Shown here piece after piece: positions 1 to 10,305 of a DNA stretch of 64,000 bases. The notes below the pieces were generated by a model. The model was not told the origin of the DNA, did not search any database, and worked only from the letters and a program-made list of their open reading frames with translations. The position numbers and the translations under genes were made by a program. Origin of the DNA: Perca fluviatilis (Eukaryota > Chordata > Actinopteri > Perciformes > Percidae); contig NC_053112.1 of assembly GCF_010015445.1 (NCBI RefSeq), positions 814,812 to 878,811 on the forward strand. Reading direction: 5' to 3'. Positions within the stretch are counted from its first letter, which is position 1. The number at the start of each line of letters is the position of its first letter.

Positions 1-303
1 ACCGCACTGGCCTGCTCCCCCCTCACTTCCTCCAGAGACTATCGGGCGCTGGCTGTGGAGGCGGACAGGATTTTCCTCGCCAACCGGCAGCAGTTTGTCC
101 ATGCGCTGCTGCCCCCCCAGCACGCGTCTGCCACGCTCCCACCCCCGGAGGACGGCCTGGACACCGCAGCTTCTGTAACGGCCCGCCGACAGCGTGAGGA
201 CGGGTGGTGTTATTACCATTCCAGGTTTGGGGCCAAGGCCAAGCAGTGTCGCCAGCCTTGCACTTTTGGAGCCCAGGGAAAAGCCAGGGCCGGCGCTCAT
301 TAG
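1..303 (+). pseudogene. Ty3/Gypsy gag C-terminal fragment, cut by the window edge
   Basis: The open frame runs from the window start to a TAG at 301-303. It carries the end of a fish Gypsy Gag: a segment around EADRIFLANRQQFVHAL, then a Cys/His-poor tail with CYYHSRFGAKAKQCRQPC. That tail is the typical join between Gag and protease in fish Gypsy elements, where Gag packages the element RNA. The upstream part of Gag and the 5' LTR lie outside the window. The protease that follows is in another reading frame, so Gag and Pol are no longer continuous. The family call is from the motif order and the RT that follows; the exact clade is inferred. Confidence 0.75.
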
Positions 304-329
304 CAGCTATGGGCGCTGGCCGTGACTGC

Positions 330-514
330 AGTTTGTCACTGATACCTTATCCAGCCGGCGGCTGCTGGTCGATTCTGGGGCTCAGCGCAGCATCCTGCCG
401 GCGAAGCCTGTGGACACCATGGCTGGCGGGCAGGGCCCTCCAATGGACGCCGCCAACGGCACGCCCATTCGTACCTATGGCACGAGGTATGTGGAAGTGT
501 GTTTCGTCTGTTGA
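330..514 (+). pseudogene. Gypsy aspartic protease remnant
   Basis: In frame 2 the sequence encodes the protease active-site segment LLVDSGAQRSILP (Asp-Ser-Gly at 371-379). It reads on to a TGA at 512-514. The frame differs from both Gag before it and RT after it. The stretch that normally joins protease to RT in this family looks missing near 508, so protease jumps almost directly into the pre-RT sequence, which suggests an internal deletion. No start codon belongs to it; it would be part of a polyprotein. Confidence 0.65.
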
Positions 515-1812
515 ACACGCTTGCCACCGGGGACCAGTACCAACGCCTGCTTGCTGAGTTCCCTGATATCACCACGCCCACGTTTTCATCGGTGGTGGCT
601 AAGCATGGCGTGGAGCACTACATCACCACGGTTGGCCCTCCAGTCTATGCACAAGCCCGGCGCCTCGACTCGGCCAAGCTCGCGATTGCCAAGGAGGAGT
701 TCGCCACCATGGAGCACCTCGGCATCGTGCGCCGCTCCAACAGCCCGTGGGCGTTCCCCCTGCACATGGTGACCAAGGCTGATGGTGGTTGGCGTCCCTG
801 TGGTGATTTCCGTCGCCTGAACAATGCCACCACCCCCGACCGTTACCCAGTGCCGCACATACAAGATTTCTCCGCCCACCTAGCTGGTGCCACGATCTTT
901 CGAAGGCTGACCTGGTGCGTGGTTACCACCAGGTGCCCATCCACCCGCAGGATGTTCCCAAGACGGCAGTCATCACGCCCTTTCGCCTTTTCGAATTCCT
1001 ACGGATGCCTTTCGGCCTCAAGGGTGCAGCGCAGACGTTTCTGCACCTCATGGACTGTGCTGCGGGACATGCCGTTCCTGTTTGTTTACTTGGACGACAT
1101 TCTTGTGGCCAGCGCGTCTGCAGACGACCACCTGACGCATCTCAGACAACTGTTCGGCCGCCTCAATGAGCATGGTCTCATCATCAACCCGGCCAAGTGC
1201 GAGTTTGGCCGGTCATCTATCACTTTTCTCGGCCACTACGTCACCCTACAGGGGGCTGTCCCCCTCCCTGCCAAGGTGGATTCCGTCGCCGGTTTCCCAC
1301 GCCCGCGCACTGTGAAATCCCTGCAGGAGTTCCTTGGCATGGTGAACTTCTACAACCGTTTCCTCCCCCATGCGGCCCAACTCATGCGACCCTTGTACGA
1401 TGCCTTGGGGGGTCGGAGGCCGGCGGACGTGTTGGATTGGTCCCCGGAGATGATTGCTGCTTTTGATGCAGCCAAAACTGCGCTGGCCAACGCTGCTCTG
1501 CTGGCGCATCCGTCTCCTACCACCCCGGTGGCTCTTACTACAGACGCCTCTGATTACGCCGTGGGGGCTGTGTGTGAACAGTGGGTGGGCGGAGCCTGGC
1601 AGCCGCTGGCCTTTTTCAGCAAGACGCTCCGTGACAGCGAGAGGAAATACAGCGCCTTCGACAGGGAGCTCCTGGGTCTTTTCCTCGCCACCCGTCATTT
1701 CCGTTTCCTGTTGGAAGGCCGGCGGTTCACGGCTTTTGTTGACCACAAGCCGCTGACGTTCGCCATGGCCAAGTCTTCGGAGCCATGGTCTGGTCGACAG
1801 CAGCGGAGGTAG
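499..1812 (+). pseudogene. Gypsy reverse transcriptase and RNase H, frameshifted
   Basis: The frame encodes the start of a Ty3/Gypsy RT (QARRLDSAKLAIAKEEF, DGGWRPCGDFRRLN), then loses sense at about 900. The correct reading (GYHQVPIHPQDVPKTAVITPF, LRMPFGLKGAAQTF) continues in the frame of 915-1060. It returns to the first frame in time for the catalytic YLDDIL motif at 1087-1104. Thumb, connection and RNase H follow, with TDASDYAVGAV near 1537-1570 and VDHKPLTFAM near 1738-1767. The reading breaks off at SGRQQRR, where this family normally continues into the chromodomain/integrase part. No integrase or 3' LTR follows. Two compensating frameshifts and the truncation make it inactive. Confidence 0.9.
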
Positions 1813-1869
1813 TGGTTATAAAGCTGACTCAACTCATCTCCGTCTCTTGTCTCCTCACTTATCGCACTC

Positions 1870-2925
1870 CACAGTATCAAATCATAAAAGAGTTAACTCG
1901 AGACACTTTACAGATAGAGCAGGTCTAGACCACACTCTATGAATTCCAAAGCCCCAACAATTACAGTAATTCCCTCAAGAGCAAGCATTAGCAGTGGCTG
2001 TTGTGACAGTGGCGAGGAAAAACTCACTTTTAGGAAGAAACCTCGGCAGACCCAGACTCTTGATAGGCGGTGTCTGACGGGGCCGATTGGGGGTGTGATG
2101 AACAGTGGCAAATAATAGTCACATTAAAGATAATGGATCAGTGACTCCGAAGGTAGTCGTGGAAGTTCATGTCATAGCAGGGCACATCGTGTCATACTGA
2201 GTAGTGCAGTCTCCAATACTGGATCCTGACTACTCTGTGTGTATGAACATCACAGCAGGGCGTTGCGGGATGTAACGTGGCACTGCAGAGCATGGGTGGA
2301 TGCAGCGGACGCAGCAGGACGCAGCAGGACGTGGCTGGGCATTGCAGGGAATCGCAGAGAAACATAAGGACTCCGGGGAGTAAACTCCCCAGAGCTAGGC
2401 TAGTAACAAGCATTTCTGGGACAGGATGCATACAAAAGGAAACAAGTGAAAACAGAGATGAGAGAGCAGCTCAGTGTGTCCTATGAAGGAAGGAACTTCC
2501 CCGGCAATCTAAAATTATAATAGCATAGCTAAGAGAGGCAGGTTAGCTTAGAGAGAGGTGCCGGATCGGGCTTGAACTCTCCCCTGCCGGATCGGGCTTT
2601 ACTGGCCTGCCTCCCTCTACTCTCGCTATATTATTGATTATATGATAAATAAATCTAATGACTACAAAGAGAAGCAGGTGGGCTGGGTTAGGCGGATGCT
2701 GCAACTCCTCACTCCTTAAGTATAAGCTTTATCAAAGAGGAGGGTTTTCAGTTTACTCTTAAATGTGGTGACGGTGTCTGCCCCTTGAACCCAAATTGGG
2801 AGCTGGTTCCACAGGAGCGGAGCCTGATAGCTGAAGGCTCTGGCCCCCAGTCTACTTTTAGAGACTCTAGGAACCACAAGTAGCTCTGAGTTCTGGGAGC
2901 ACAGTAGACAATATGTCATGTCTAC
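1870..2925 (-). mobile_element. LINE family A (L2-like), 5'-truncated 3' end
   Basis: Read on the minus strand this is the last 67 codons of ORF2 followed by about 850 bases of 3' UTR. The UTR matches the one at 49141-50985 and the UTR-only copy at 44690-45056. Shared landmarks are a twice-repeated CCCGATCCGGC, the phrase GTCTAGACCTGCTCTATC, and the terminal GTGTCTCGAG...GATTTGATACT. The usual terminal AATAAAATTGAATTG tail seen at 45040 is missing at this copy's end. The 5' end is cut inside ORF2. Confidence 0.85.
2716..2919 (-). pseudogene. LINE A ORF2 C-terminal fragment
   Basis: The 67-residue frame is nearly identical to the C-terminus of the longer LINE A reading frame that ends at 38038 ([38 protein letters not shown]). 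It contains only the tail after the RT thumb, with none of the catalytic motifs. It ends at its natural stop and runs into the family's 3' UTR. It cannot work alone. Confidence 0.85.
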
Positions 2926-2981
2926 TTTTATATCTGGACCTTGAGTCTGTAAATAAAGTTATAATAGTCTACATCAAACAG

Positions 2982-4770
2982 GTGTTGGGACCAAGCAGGG
3001 GGTTAAACACTTATTTTAACCAAAAATGGCTCAGATTGAGCTGACTGCAGAGACAAAGGACACAGGGAAGGCAAAACAAAGGATCTTGGCCTGCATGTGA
3101 ATCCCAAAGCCGGTTTCACCAAACTCCTACAGGCCGCCACTTCGCAAAATGGAGAATCCACGTTCAACACGAGGGGAACAAGGCAGACTGGTGGTGAGAC
3201 AAAGAACTGCTTCACACCTGTGACAAAGTTGCGTTTTTCCCATTGGCTGTCAGGCCTTTGAATGCACCACCCCGCCACTACGAGGCGAAGGTAGGATAAA
3301 AGCTGTCGGCGGTTGTGTTTCTTTGCTTTCCACGGTAATTCATTTTACCGACAGGAGGTGCAGGCAGTCCGGACTAGCTTAACCAGCGTCACCTCGCTGA
3401 TCGAGATTGAGCTGGGACATTTTATATCTTTCTGATATACAAAGGGGATCTGAGGAATACTGGCCCAGTATTTCCTCTATCTGCAGCGGGTTTAATCAGC
3501 CCGGATTCAAGAAAGGACTACGTTCCGTTTCTTGCGTTGTCGACCGGGATTGCGTGTCGTCCAATGCTCTGGACGAAACGGATCGTTAAACTCTGGCGAG
3601 AGATTAACTGACAAACAACCACAGTAAGGAGGCTTTTACACAGTTCTGGGCAGACTATTTAATTGGTGTGTTTGGTTTGTTTCATTAATGAGCGAAGGTT
3701 ATCGCTACCATTGTTGCCATTAATGTAATCTGATTGTAATCATGTACTGGTCTATATATGGTTATTAATCTGTTTCTGTGAATGTATCATTGATCACGAT
3801 ACTGTTGATTTTGTTGTGTTAAGTAGCTTGGTAAACTGTAATCACCACCTGCTAAATTACTCCTTTCACGGAGTTTAGTTGCTGTCTGCAAGATAATCGC
3901 GGAAATCAGCTGTTAGCCACTGGAGTGGTTATAATGACCAAAGTTTCCCTCAGTAAGTCAAAAGTCTCAGAGTCTGTCCTAACTACACGTGTGGTCCAGA
4001 CCTGAGTGGCTGAGGGGGGCTGGTCATTATCGATAACTAAAATCAGAGTGTCTCCTTCTCCCTTCTAACCTTTTTTCTTTTACTAACACACACACACACG
4101 GACACAAGCTAGCCACGTAGCTCCGAGCTAACGCTGCTAGCTTAACCCCGTGGAATCGGCATAACGTTTGGGCAGAGCTAAATGTTAAATTACCATGTGG
4201 TGGCAAATTTTATTTTGACCATTTGTTTAAAGATTGTTTTAAACCTCCACATAATCCTGTTTCTTCCTGTAGACTTAAAGGCACCAGTGAGAGAGCTGGC
4301 CTTGTAGACTGTGAGCAATAGCATAAGTTATTTTCGCTGAAGGATTGCAGCTCCTCATCTGTTTATTTCTCGCAGATAAAGTGAAGAAGGCTATAACACT
4401 GTCTGAACCGTATCTCTTTCTGTCTCCTTGTCTAATATAGGAGACACAGGAGCAGAATCGAAGGTTGAGAGATGATCTGACTGTCTATGGTATTTTTCTT
4501 AAGAAAGTGACAGTATGCTAAAGATACTTGAAGAGGGATGGCTTAACGGAGTTTCTTCACTATATAATGTTTGGATATTTAGACATTTAGTTAGTAATGC
4601 TCATTCAGTTGTACTGCATGTACCTTTGAATCTGTATTCTCATATTTTGCAAAATATAATAAATGCTCAAAGACCAGACTTTGGTTTAATTCTCAAACAG
4701 TCTTTATGAGTTTTCATTTTTATCATTGATATTTATTTACTCTGCTGCTTCCTAGAAAACTTCCACGACA
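2982..4770 (+). other. Candidate 5' LTR of the endogenous retrovirus
   Basis: The stretch begins TGTTGGGACC and ends CGACA just before a primer-binding-site-like TGGCG. It contains a possible TATA element (GGATAAAAG near 3294) and a late AATAAA (within ATAATAAATGC near 4658) followed by T-rich DNA, as expected for U3-R-U5. At about 1.8 kb it would be long for an LTR. No 3' partner copy exists in the window, so neither end can be confirmed. The 5' border is inferred. Small open frames inside show no recognisable domain. Confidence 0.4.
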
Positions 4771-4773
4771 TTT

Positions 4774-4791
4774 TGGCGTTGTGCGAGCAGG
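4774..4791 (+). promoter_or_regulatory. Candidate retroviral primer binding site
   Basis: TGGCGTTGTGCGAGCAGG begins with the TGG that pairs with a tRNA 3' CCA and sits three bases after a CA dinucleotide that could end the LTR. I could not match the 18 bases to a particular tRNA from memory, so the assignment rests on position and the TGG start. Confidence 0.35.
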
Positions 4792-5768
4792 ACGGTTGCG
4801 AACAGCGGCACGGAGGACTCCGTGGGCCTGGGGTCTTGCAAACCAGGAGATCAACGATCAGCCTGCCTCTATACCTCGAAATAAAAACATTTTCAGAGAG
4901 AAGGAGACCAGGACCGCGGAGGACTCCAGGCTGTTTTTCCACTCCGTAAAACGAACAGGAAGAGATTTCTAGCAGCACGGGTAAGATCCAAAATACACCA
5001 ATTCAATTGGATTATAAAATAAATATCTGAACAGATATATCAATATGAATAATTGCAAAAATCATTAGTATTGTGTTAACAAACAAATGAAACTTATTCT
5101 GACTTTTGAGAGTGAGTATTTTGATATGTGTTGTGGGTCATTTTGGGTAACAAAAATATAACTGAGGTTATGAAAGACATCTTTTGGCAGACACGGACAT
5201 ATTTATGATTGAATTCTCAGATGGTGATAAGACAATTGATTGACAGACAAGACCAGTAAGAGAACTGGCAGAACAGTAGGCAAGGCCTAAAGAATTAATC
5301 TACGAAACTGATAGCATGTTTTCTGATTAAAGAGGCGGACTGCAGAGTAAATTAAATAGTTAACTATTTAAGAGATTTTGACTGCAGGGTCGCACCGGGT
5401 TTTTCATACAAGCTTCCCGAGCAAAAACAAATAGTCTATACTCTAAATGAGTGCTGGACCCTTTAAGGACAACCTGCAGGGAGGTCTGGGTTGTAACGAT
5501 ACTCTAAACAAGTTCTGGACCCTTTAAGGACAACCTGCAGGACGGTCTGGGTCGTAACGTTACTCTAAAAGAGCCTCTTGATTATTTAGAGACAGACTGC
5601 AACAAGGCAAAACATACTAAATAGGTCAAGTTATTTGACTATTAAGTTGATTTCGTCCGCAGGGCTGTACACGGGTTTTCACGTAAGTTTCCCGAACAAA
5701 TAACCTCGCGGTGTGGTGACGATCACATCGAGCAAGACATAGTATACTATAAAGTCCAAGAATCAATT
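4792..5768 (+). other. Retroviral leader with internal duplications
   Basis: This non-coding stretch lies between the primer-site candidate and gag. A 61-bp unit (ACTCTAAA..., GGACCCTTTAAGGACAACCT) is tandemly repeated at 5440-5500 and 5501-5561. A larger, more diverged repeat pairs 5330-5425 with 5590-5700 (GACTGCAGG...TTCCCGAGCAAA against GTCCGCAGG...TTCCCGAACAAA). Such a leader would hold the packaging signal, but I cannot point to one. Confidence 0.5.
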
Positions 5769-6091
5769 ATGGGAAACAAAATTTCCCATACAGTGATGCA
5801 ACTGGACCCATAGTGGGTGAAATGACTCATAAATATGGACCGGGTTGTCTGCAATGTCTGTCCTATTGGTCAAAAAGCTTTGGCTTTCCGCCAAATGGTT
5901 CCCTGAGTGTAGCGAAGCTCAGAATGCTTAAATTAGATTTAGAGCAGGAAGAGAAAAAATTGAAGGGGAAGAAAACAATTAAAACAGAGGTTTTAGAGCA
6001 AATTGAGGATAATAAGGCATGTTTTAATGTGTGGATGAAAGAAGCTGAAAACAGAGAGAGAAAGCAGTTGCAGAAACAGATGACACTGTAA
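5769..6091 (+). pseudogene. ERV Gag, matrix part
   Basis: An ATG at 5769 opens with Met-Gly-Asn-Lys, which fits an N-myristoylation signal. The frame hits TAG at 5811-5813 after 14 codons. The sense reading resumes one frame over (GEMTHKYGPG...), showing a one-base loss. It then runs through a Lys/Glu-rich helical segment to a TAA at 6089-6091. A related start with the same MGNK opening and a MMEKYGP segment occurs at 16255. Matrix would direct Gag to the membrane. The frameshift and the in-frame stop make this copy non-coding. Confidence 0.65.
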
Positions 6092-6094
6092 AGC

Positions 6095-7118
6095 ATGACT
6101 GATACTAACAAAAAAGAGAAAAAAGAAAAAGAGATGAACAATGTCACTGACATACTTTCTCCTCTCTATCCGAGTTTGAAAACCGTGGATTCAATTCTGG
6201 ACATTCCACCCCCATTGTATCCTACCCCCGCCGCACGAAAGAGGAAGAGAGCAGCCACGGTACCAACGACCCGACAGACGAGAGGCGAGCGGGCACGGGA
6301 ACAGCTCATCTCACTCCTCCGCCGCACTGATGCAGCCGCGACCGCTGGATTGCCAGTATTCCAAGGCCTTACAGAGGAAACTGATGAGGACGGAGATGAA
6401 GCTGATGCATTCCCGATGATTCAAGTCCCTACACAAGCAGGGCGAATAGGCCTGGTGTATAGGGCTTGGACTGAATCAGACATTAGGAAAGCCAAAAGAC
6501 ACCTTCCCCCGTGCAAAAACTCTGGTGCACAATTTACCATGGCCCTTAAGACATTCATTGAGACTTTTCTGCCCACTGTTCCAGAAATAATTCAGAAATC
6601 TTCTGATGGTAAACCTGGGGCCTATGGAGTATGCAAAGATCCGACACCTTGTCCCCGAAGACCCGACCGATGATCCAGTCCTCCACCATCCAAATCTCAC
6701 AAATGGAGCAAATGATGACTACAATGACCTGCTGGACGATCTCTCCACCGGCATAGAGGCCGTGTTTCCAGACAGAATCGACATGTCACGTGTGGCAAAC
6801 ACAAAGCAGTATAAAGGCGAGACGGTGGACGACTTCCAGCACCGGCTGTCTGAGACTTTTGATAGACACAGCGGCATCGCTCGCACCACTGCCACCGGAG
6901 CAGTGGTTGAACTTTGGGAAGCTCATTTCAAAAACGTGTTTTTGAGTGGGCTGCTCCCTGACATTCGAGCTGAAGTGGACAAAACCTGCATTGGACTGTC
7001 CGATTCAGCCCTGATGGAGATTGTTGGACATGCTAGACATGCTGAGAAAATCCTGACCAGCACAAGAGACAAGACGGAGAAAAAAGGAGACAACAGAAAA
7101 GTGATGCTGCACAGTTAA
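6095..7118 (+). pseudogene. ERV Gag, linker and capsid
   Basis: The frame continues from the matrix part after the TAA. A basic stretch and a Pro-rich segment PPPLYPTP resemble a PPxY-type late motif, which recruits NEDD4-type ligases for budding. Capsid follows. Near 6600-6625 the sense reading shifts frame (6095-6673, then 6606-7118). The second part has a major-homology-like segment, QYKGETVDDFQHRLSETF at about 6808-6861, with the spaced Gly, Glu, Phe, Arg and Leu of that motif. The frame ends in TAA at 7116-7118, where sense moves to another frame. No intact capsid can be made. Confidence 0.7.
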
Positions 7119-7321
7119 CCCTCATAAAAACTGTGGCAGCAATGTCTCAAGAAAGAAAGGGTGCGGGCAGAGGAAAAGACAGAGGCAGAGGAAAAGGCAG
7201 AGGAAACAGAGGCAGGGGCCGTGGCAACATTCCGGTAGTGGACAAAGACACCCCCCCACCCCACCCCAAGAAGGACTCGTCTAAGGGACAGCGCAACGAC
7301 CCTCGGCAGTTTGCAGATTGA
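7103..7321 (+). pseudogene. ERV nucleocapsid-like Gly/Arg-rich segment
   Basis: After capsid the sense frame encodes a short basic domain built of GRGK, RGRG and GNRGRGRG repeats, followed by DTPPPHPKK and a TGA at 7319-7321. It takes the place of nucleocapsid and would bind RNA through arginines. I see no Cys-X2-Cys-X4-His-X4-Cys knuckle, which most orthoretroviral nucleocapsids have. The TGA is in the same frame as the protease part that follows, as in viruses that make Gag-Pol by stop-codon readthrough, but several other stops in this copy are plainly mutations. Confidence 0.6.
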
Positions 7322-7327
7322 CAGGCG

Positions 7328-8566
7328 GTGGGGGATGGAGCTGGGAGTGGAATGGACAGACAGGATGACACGAGTGCGCCTGTTAAGGAGGGTAACATGC
7401 ACACACACACAGATACACATGCTTGCAATGAAGACATGCTTTCCTGCATACCACAAACACCTACACCTCCCCGAAACAATAGGCAAAACATATTAGATGC
7501 AATACAGCGTATAGATCAGAAGGAATTAGCAGAGAAAATGCCTACTTATGCTATGTATTCATCAGATGTGTATAAAAAACTGCCTACAACAGTGTTGACA
7601 ATACAGGGGAGGGAAATATAATTCTTGGTTGATTCAGGGGCTATAAATTCGGTTTTGAAAAGATCATTGTTTCCTAAACAAAAACTTTCTGGTAGAGTAA
7701 TTCTTTCTCGAAGTGCGAGTGGTATGGTATTGCCAGAAAAATGTACTGCTCCCATGACTTGTGTGCACACAGATCCTACAGATCCAGACCCAGATAGAAG
7801 AGCAAAATGCTCATTTTTGCTCTCACCTGTGTGCCCTGTAAATCTATTGGGAAGAGATTTGATGTGTGTTTTTGGTATAGGGGTAATTCCTACCCCCACT
7901 GGCCTCAGGGTTGTGCGTTTTGATAAAAATCATCTTTTTCCTGACATGTTTTTGTTAAAATCGAAAAGCACACACTTCACATTTCTATGGGACATTAACC
8001 TTTGTCAGGCTATCGACCTCCTGACAGAAGCACAACAACTAGTGTCACCTTTAGCAGAGCTAAGAACGCCACAACAAATGCATTGTATCTCTCTTGTCTC
8101 CCCAACTCCAGACGAAGAATATGTTGACAAATTCCTTGACCAGTTCAAGGACGAGCTAGAGTTGTCTTACGTCTACTGGCACACGCACACATGTGCAGTG
8201 ACGGTAGCCTTGACTGATAAACAGAAACAGTTTTTCAGAATTTCTAACTCTGTAGCTCATATTCTTCTCTCTTTGTCTCCAACAGACCAGGGGACAGACC
8301 CAGGACACTTTGTCATGACCTGTGAGGAACTGACTGACTGGACTGAAACAGCTGATGACTGTATTTCATATTCTCCCTCAACAGGAAATTATAGAAAACT
8401 TTTATCATGGCGCGTGCCCTGTATCCGCAGTATCTATATATTGAGTGAAACTGCGCCTACAACAGACACATTTTTGCATGGTAAAAACAACATTTTACCT
8501 ACTGATGTATCACCACTTTTAGCCAAACTGTCAACCTGTCGTCATAATAACACGTTCGGACTATAG
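7328..8566 (+). pseudogene. ERV protease and pro-RT linker
   Basis: In the same frame as the Gly/Arg-rich segment this encodes an aspartic protease: FLVDSGAINSVL (Asp-Ser-Gly, from 7625) and the partner motif LLGRDLM near 7846. The role is cleavage of the Gag-Pol precursor. A TAA at 7619-7621 interrupts it three codons before the active Asp. A long linker without recognised motifs continues to 8566. The sense then shifts frame upstream of RT, near 8530. At least one nonsense and one frameshift mutation are present. Confidence 0.75.
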
Positions 8567-9394
8567 ACCACAGAAACATCAGTATCCGTTAAAACAGGAA
8601 GCTATTGATGGAATCTGACCCGTTTTTAACTCCTTATTGGCTACAGGAGTTATAATTCCGTGTCCAGATTCTCCTGTAAGAACACCGATTTTTCTGGTAA
8701 AGAAAATACGTCCAAAAGGCATTCCGACGGAATGGCGTTTTGTCCAGGACTTGAAAGCTGTCAATGCAGCTGTTCATGCGCGCGCACCAAATGTGCCAAA
8801 TCCATACACAATCCTACAGGGAATTAAAAGTAATGCTGAATGGTTCTCTGTTGTTGATTTGTCTAATGCTTTTTTCAGTGTCCCGGTGGACAAAGACAGT
8901 CAGTTCTGGTTTGCTTTCCTGTTTGATGGAAAACCATACACTTTCACACGCCTTTGTAAGGGATACACTGAATCTCCAACCATCTACAATGACGCACTGC
9001 GCGACAGCCTAGAGAGCTTCACACCGAACCTAGGTTCAAGTCTGCTGCAGTACGTAGACGACATTTTGATTGGAAGCTCAACACAAGAGCTGTGTGAGCA
9101 AGACACGATTGCGCTATTGTGTCATCTTGCAACTGAGGGACACAAAGCCAGTCTTAAGAAATTGCAGTTTGTAAAACAAGAGGTCCACTTCCTGGGACAT
9201 GACATTTCTGGGTCAGGGAAAACCTTGTCTCCTTCGTGAATTGAGGCAATTGTTTCCCTACCAAAACCGGTAACAAAAAAACAAATGTCATTTTTAGGAA
9301 TGTGTTCCTACTGTCGTGTTTTCATCCCAAATTACGCGGAACTTGTTCAACCTTTAGGGGATGTGATACACGGTAAGGGACTGACTGCTCACAC
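8562..9394 (+). pseudogene. ERV reverse transcriptase
   Basis: The frame from 8562 reads into RT: RPQKHQYPLK, a TGA at 8616-8618, then LLATGVIIPCPDSPVRTPI, WRFVQDLKAVN, FFSVPVDKDSQFWFAF. The catalytic YVDDILI is near 9052-9072. A YVDD box with this thumb segment (VHFLGHDIS) is retroviral, closest in style to gamma/epsilon-type RTs. A second TGA lies at 9237-9239. RT is then split by a solo LTR starting at 9395. The polymerase is inactive in this copy. Confidence 0.82.
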
Positions 9395-9772
9395 TGTCAT
9401 GGTGCTGTCTGTTTTCCCTCTCCCCTCTCCCTTGTTTTTTGTCTGTCATGTGCTGAGTGGGTGTGGCGCTCCTGGCTCTCTCTCCCAAAACTCCAAAACC
9501 TAAAACCCAATACTCTGTTAAATTTTTGTATACCGTGAAGCCTGGTTTTGACTTTTTGTGTTTTTGTGTCAAGATTCCCACTACAGCCCTGGAAGCCCAG
9601 TCTGCCTATCTGAGCCTTGTTCTTCTCTCAATCCTGCTTCCCTGTCTGCCCGCTCTCAGTCCCAGGGGATATCCAGCACCTGCATCACTCATTGTTTTTG
9701 TTCAATAAACCTCAATACCTGTTCTGACCTTTTTCCGTGTCTGTGCTTGAATCCAGGCAGCCCAGCCTAACA
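9395..9772 (+). mobile_element. Solo LTR nested in the retroviral pol
   Basis: The insert begins TGTCATGG and ends CCTAACA. It interrupts the pol reading between LTAHT and LVTWTVEAEQAF. It has an AATAAA (9703-9708) followed by a GT-rich stretch, as in an LTR polyadenylation region. Flanks are CACAC on the left and CACAA on the right, so a 5-bp target duplication with one change is possible, though the CA-rich site makes it ambiguous. It has no coding sequence. The start and size resemble fish Gypsy LTRs. Confidence 0.65.
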
Positions 9773-10177
9773 CACAATTTGGTAACCTGGACTGTTGAGG
9801 CTGAGCAGGCCTTTGTAAATCTTAAAAAGGCCTTTCAAAGTCCCCCAACCTTAGGTTTGCCTAACCCAAATCTTCATTTCACTCAGACAGTGGATGAACG
9901 CGTAGGATGCATGACATCTGTTCTCCTGCAGCCGCATGGAGACAGACTGAGGCCCGTGGCCTATTTCTCTACAAAACTCGATCCAGTTGCAGCAGGCCTT
10001 CCGATTTGTCTCAGGGCTGTAGCAGCTGCTGAAAGGACCTTGGCAGCATCACATGACATAGTAGGATATGCTCCACTCACACTGTTAGTCCCACATGCTG
10101 TCTCTTTGATCCTACTTGAACAAAAGGCTTCACATTTGTCTGCCTCAATTTACCTCACTACAGCACAAATATTCTAA
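9773..10177 (+). pseudogene. ERV RT connection and partial RNase H
   Basis: After the solo LTR the pol reading resumes with TWTVEAEQAFVNLKKAFQ, then LRPVAYFSTKLDPVAAGLP and a segment ending at LLEQKASHLSAS. These correspond to the RT-RNase H junction of a retroviral Pol. The usual RNase H catalytic TDAS/TDGS stretch is not reached. No RNase H end, integrase, env or 3' LTR follows, so the provirus is truncated here. Confidence 0.7.
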
Positions 10178-10305
10178 TAGCTCCGTTTTTCCTGAAAAAA
10201 ATGATGTACATTGATTGACTATAGACAACAGGGTTGATGTTTTAGAAGCTTTTTTAGAAAATAAAACCAGACGGAAAAGGAATTGTAAAAATGGCCTCAG
10301 GTTCC

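Larger units (their letters stand above)
1..1812 (+). mobile_element. Ty3/Gypsy LTR retrotransposon fragment (gag-pro-RT-RH)
   Basis: The order Gag tail, Asp protease, RT, RNase H in one direction is that of a Gypsy pol. The element is open at the window start and ends in RNase H just before an inverted LINE begins at about 1870. No LTR is visible in the window. The 60 bases between the last recognisable codon and the LINE are not assignable. Confidence 0.88.
2982..10177 (+). mobile_element. Endogenous retrovirus, 5' part (LTR? - gag - pro - RT)
   Basis: The order is candidate LTR, primer site, leader, gag (matrix, capsid, Gly/Arg-rich), protease and RT, all on the plus strand with normal spacing. 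Gag and protease share one frame across a TGA. At least four in-frame stops or frameshifts, a solo LTR insertion and loss of everything after the connection domain show an old, dead copy. The 5' boundary is the weakest part of the call. Confidence 0.7.

Noticed and set aside
7115..7491. Minus-strand frames of 114 and 123 codons
   Set aside because: They are the mirror of the Gly/Arg-rich and protease-proximal retroviral sequence and have no motif of their own.
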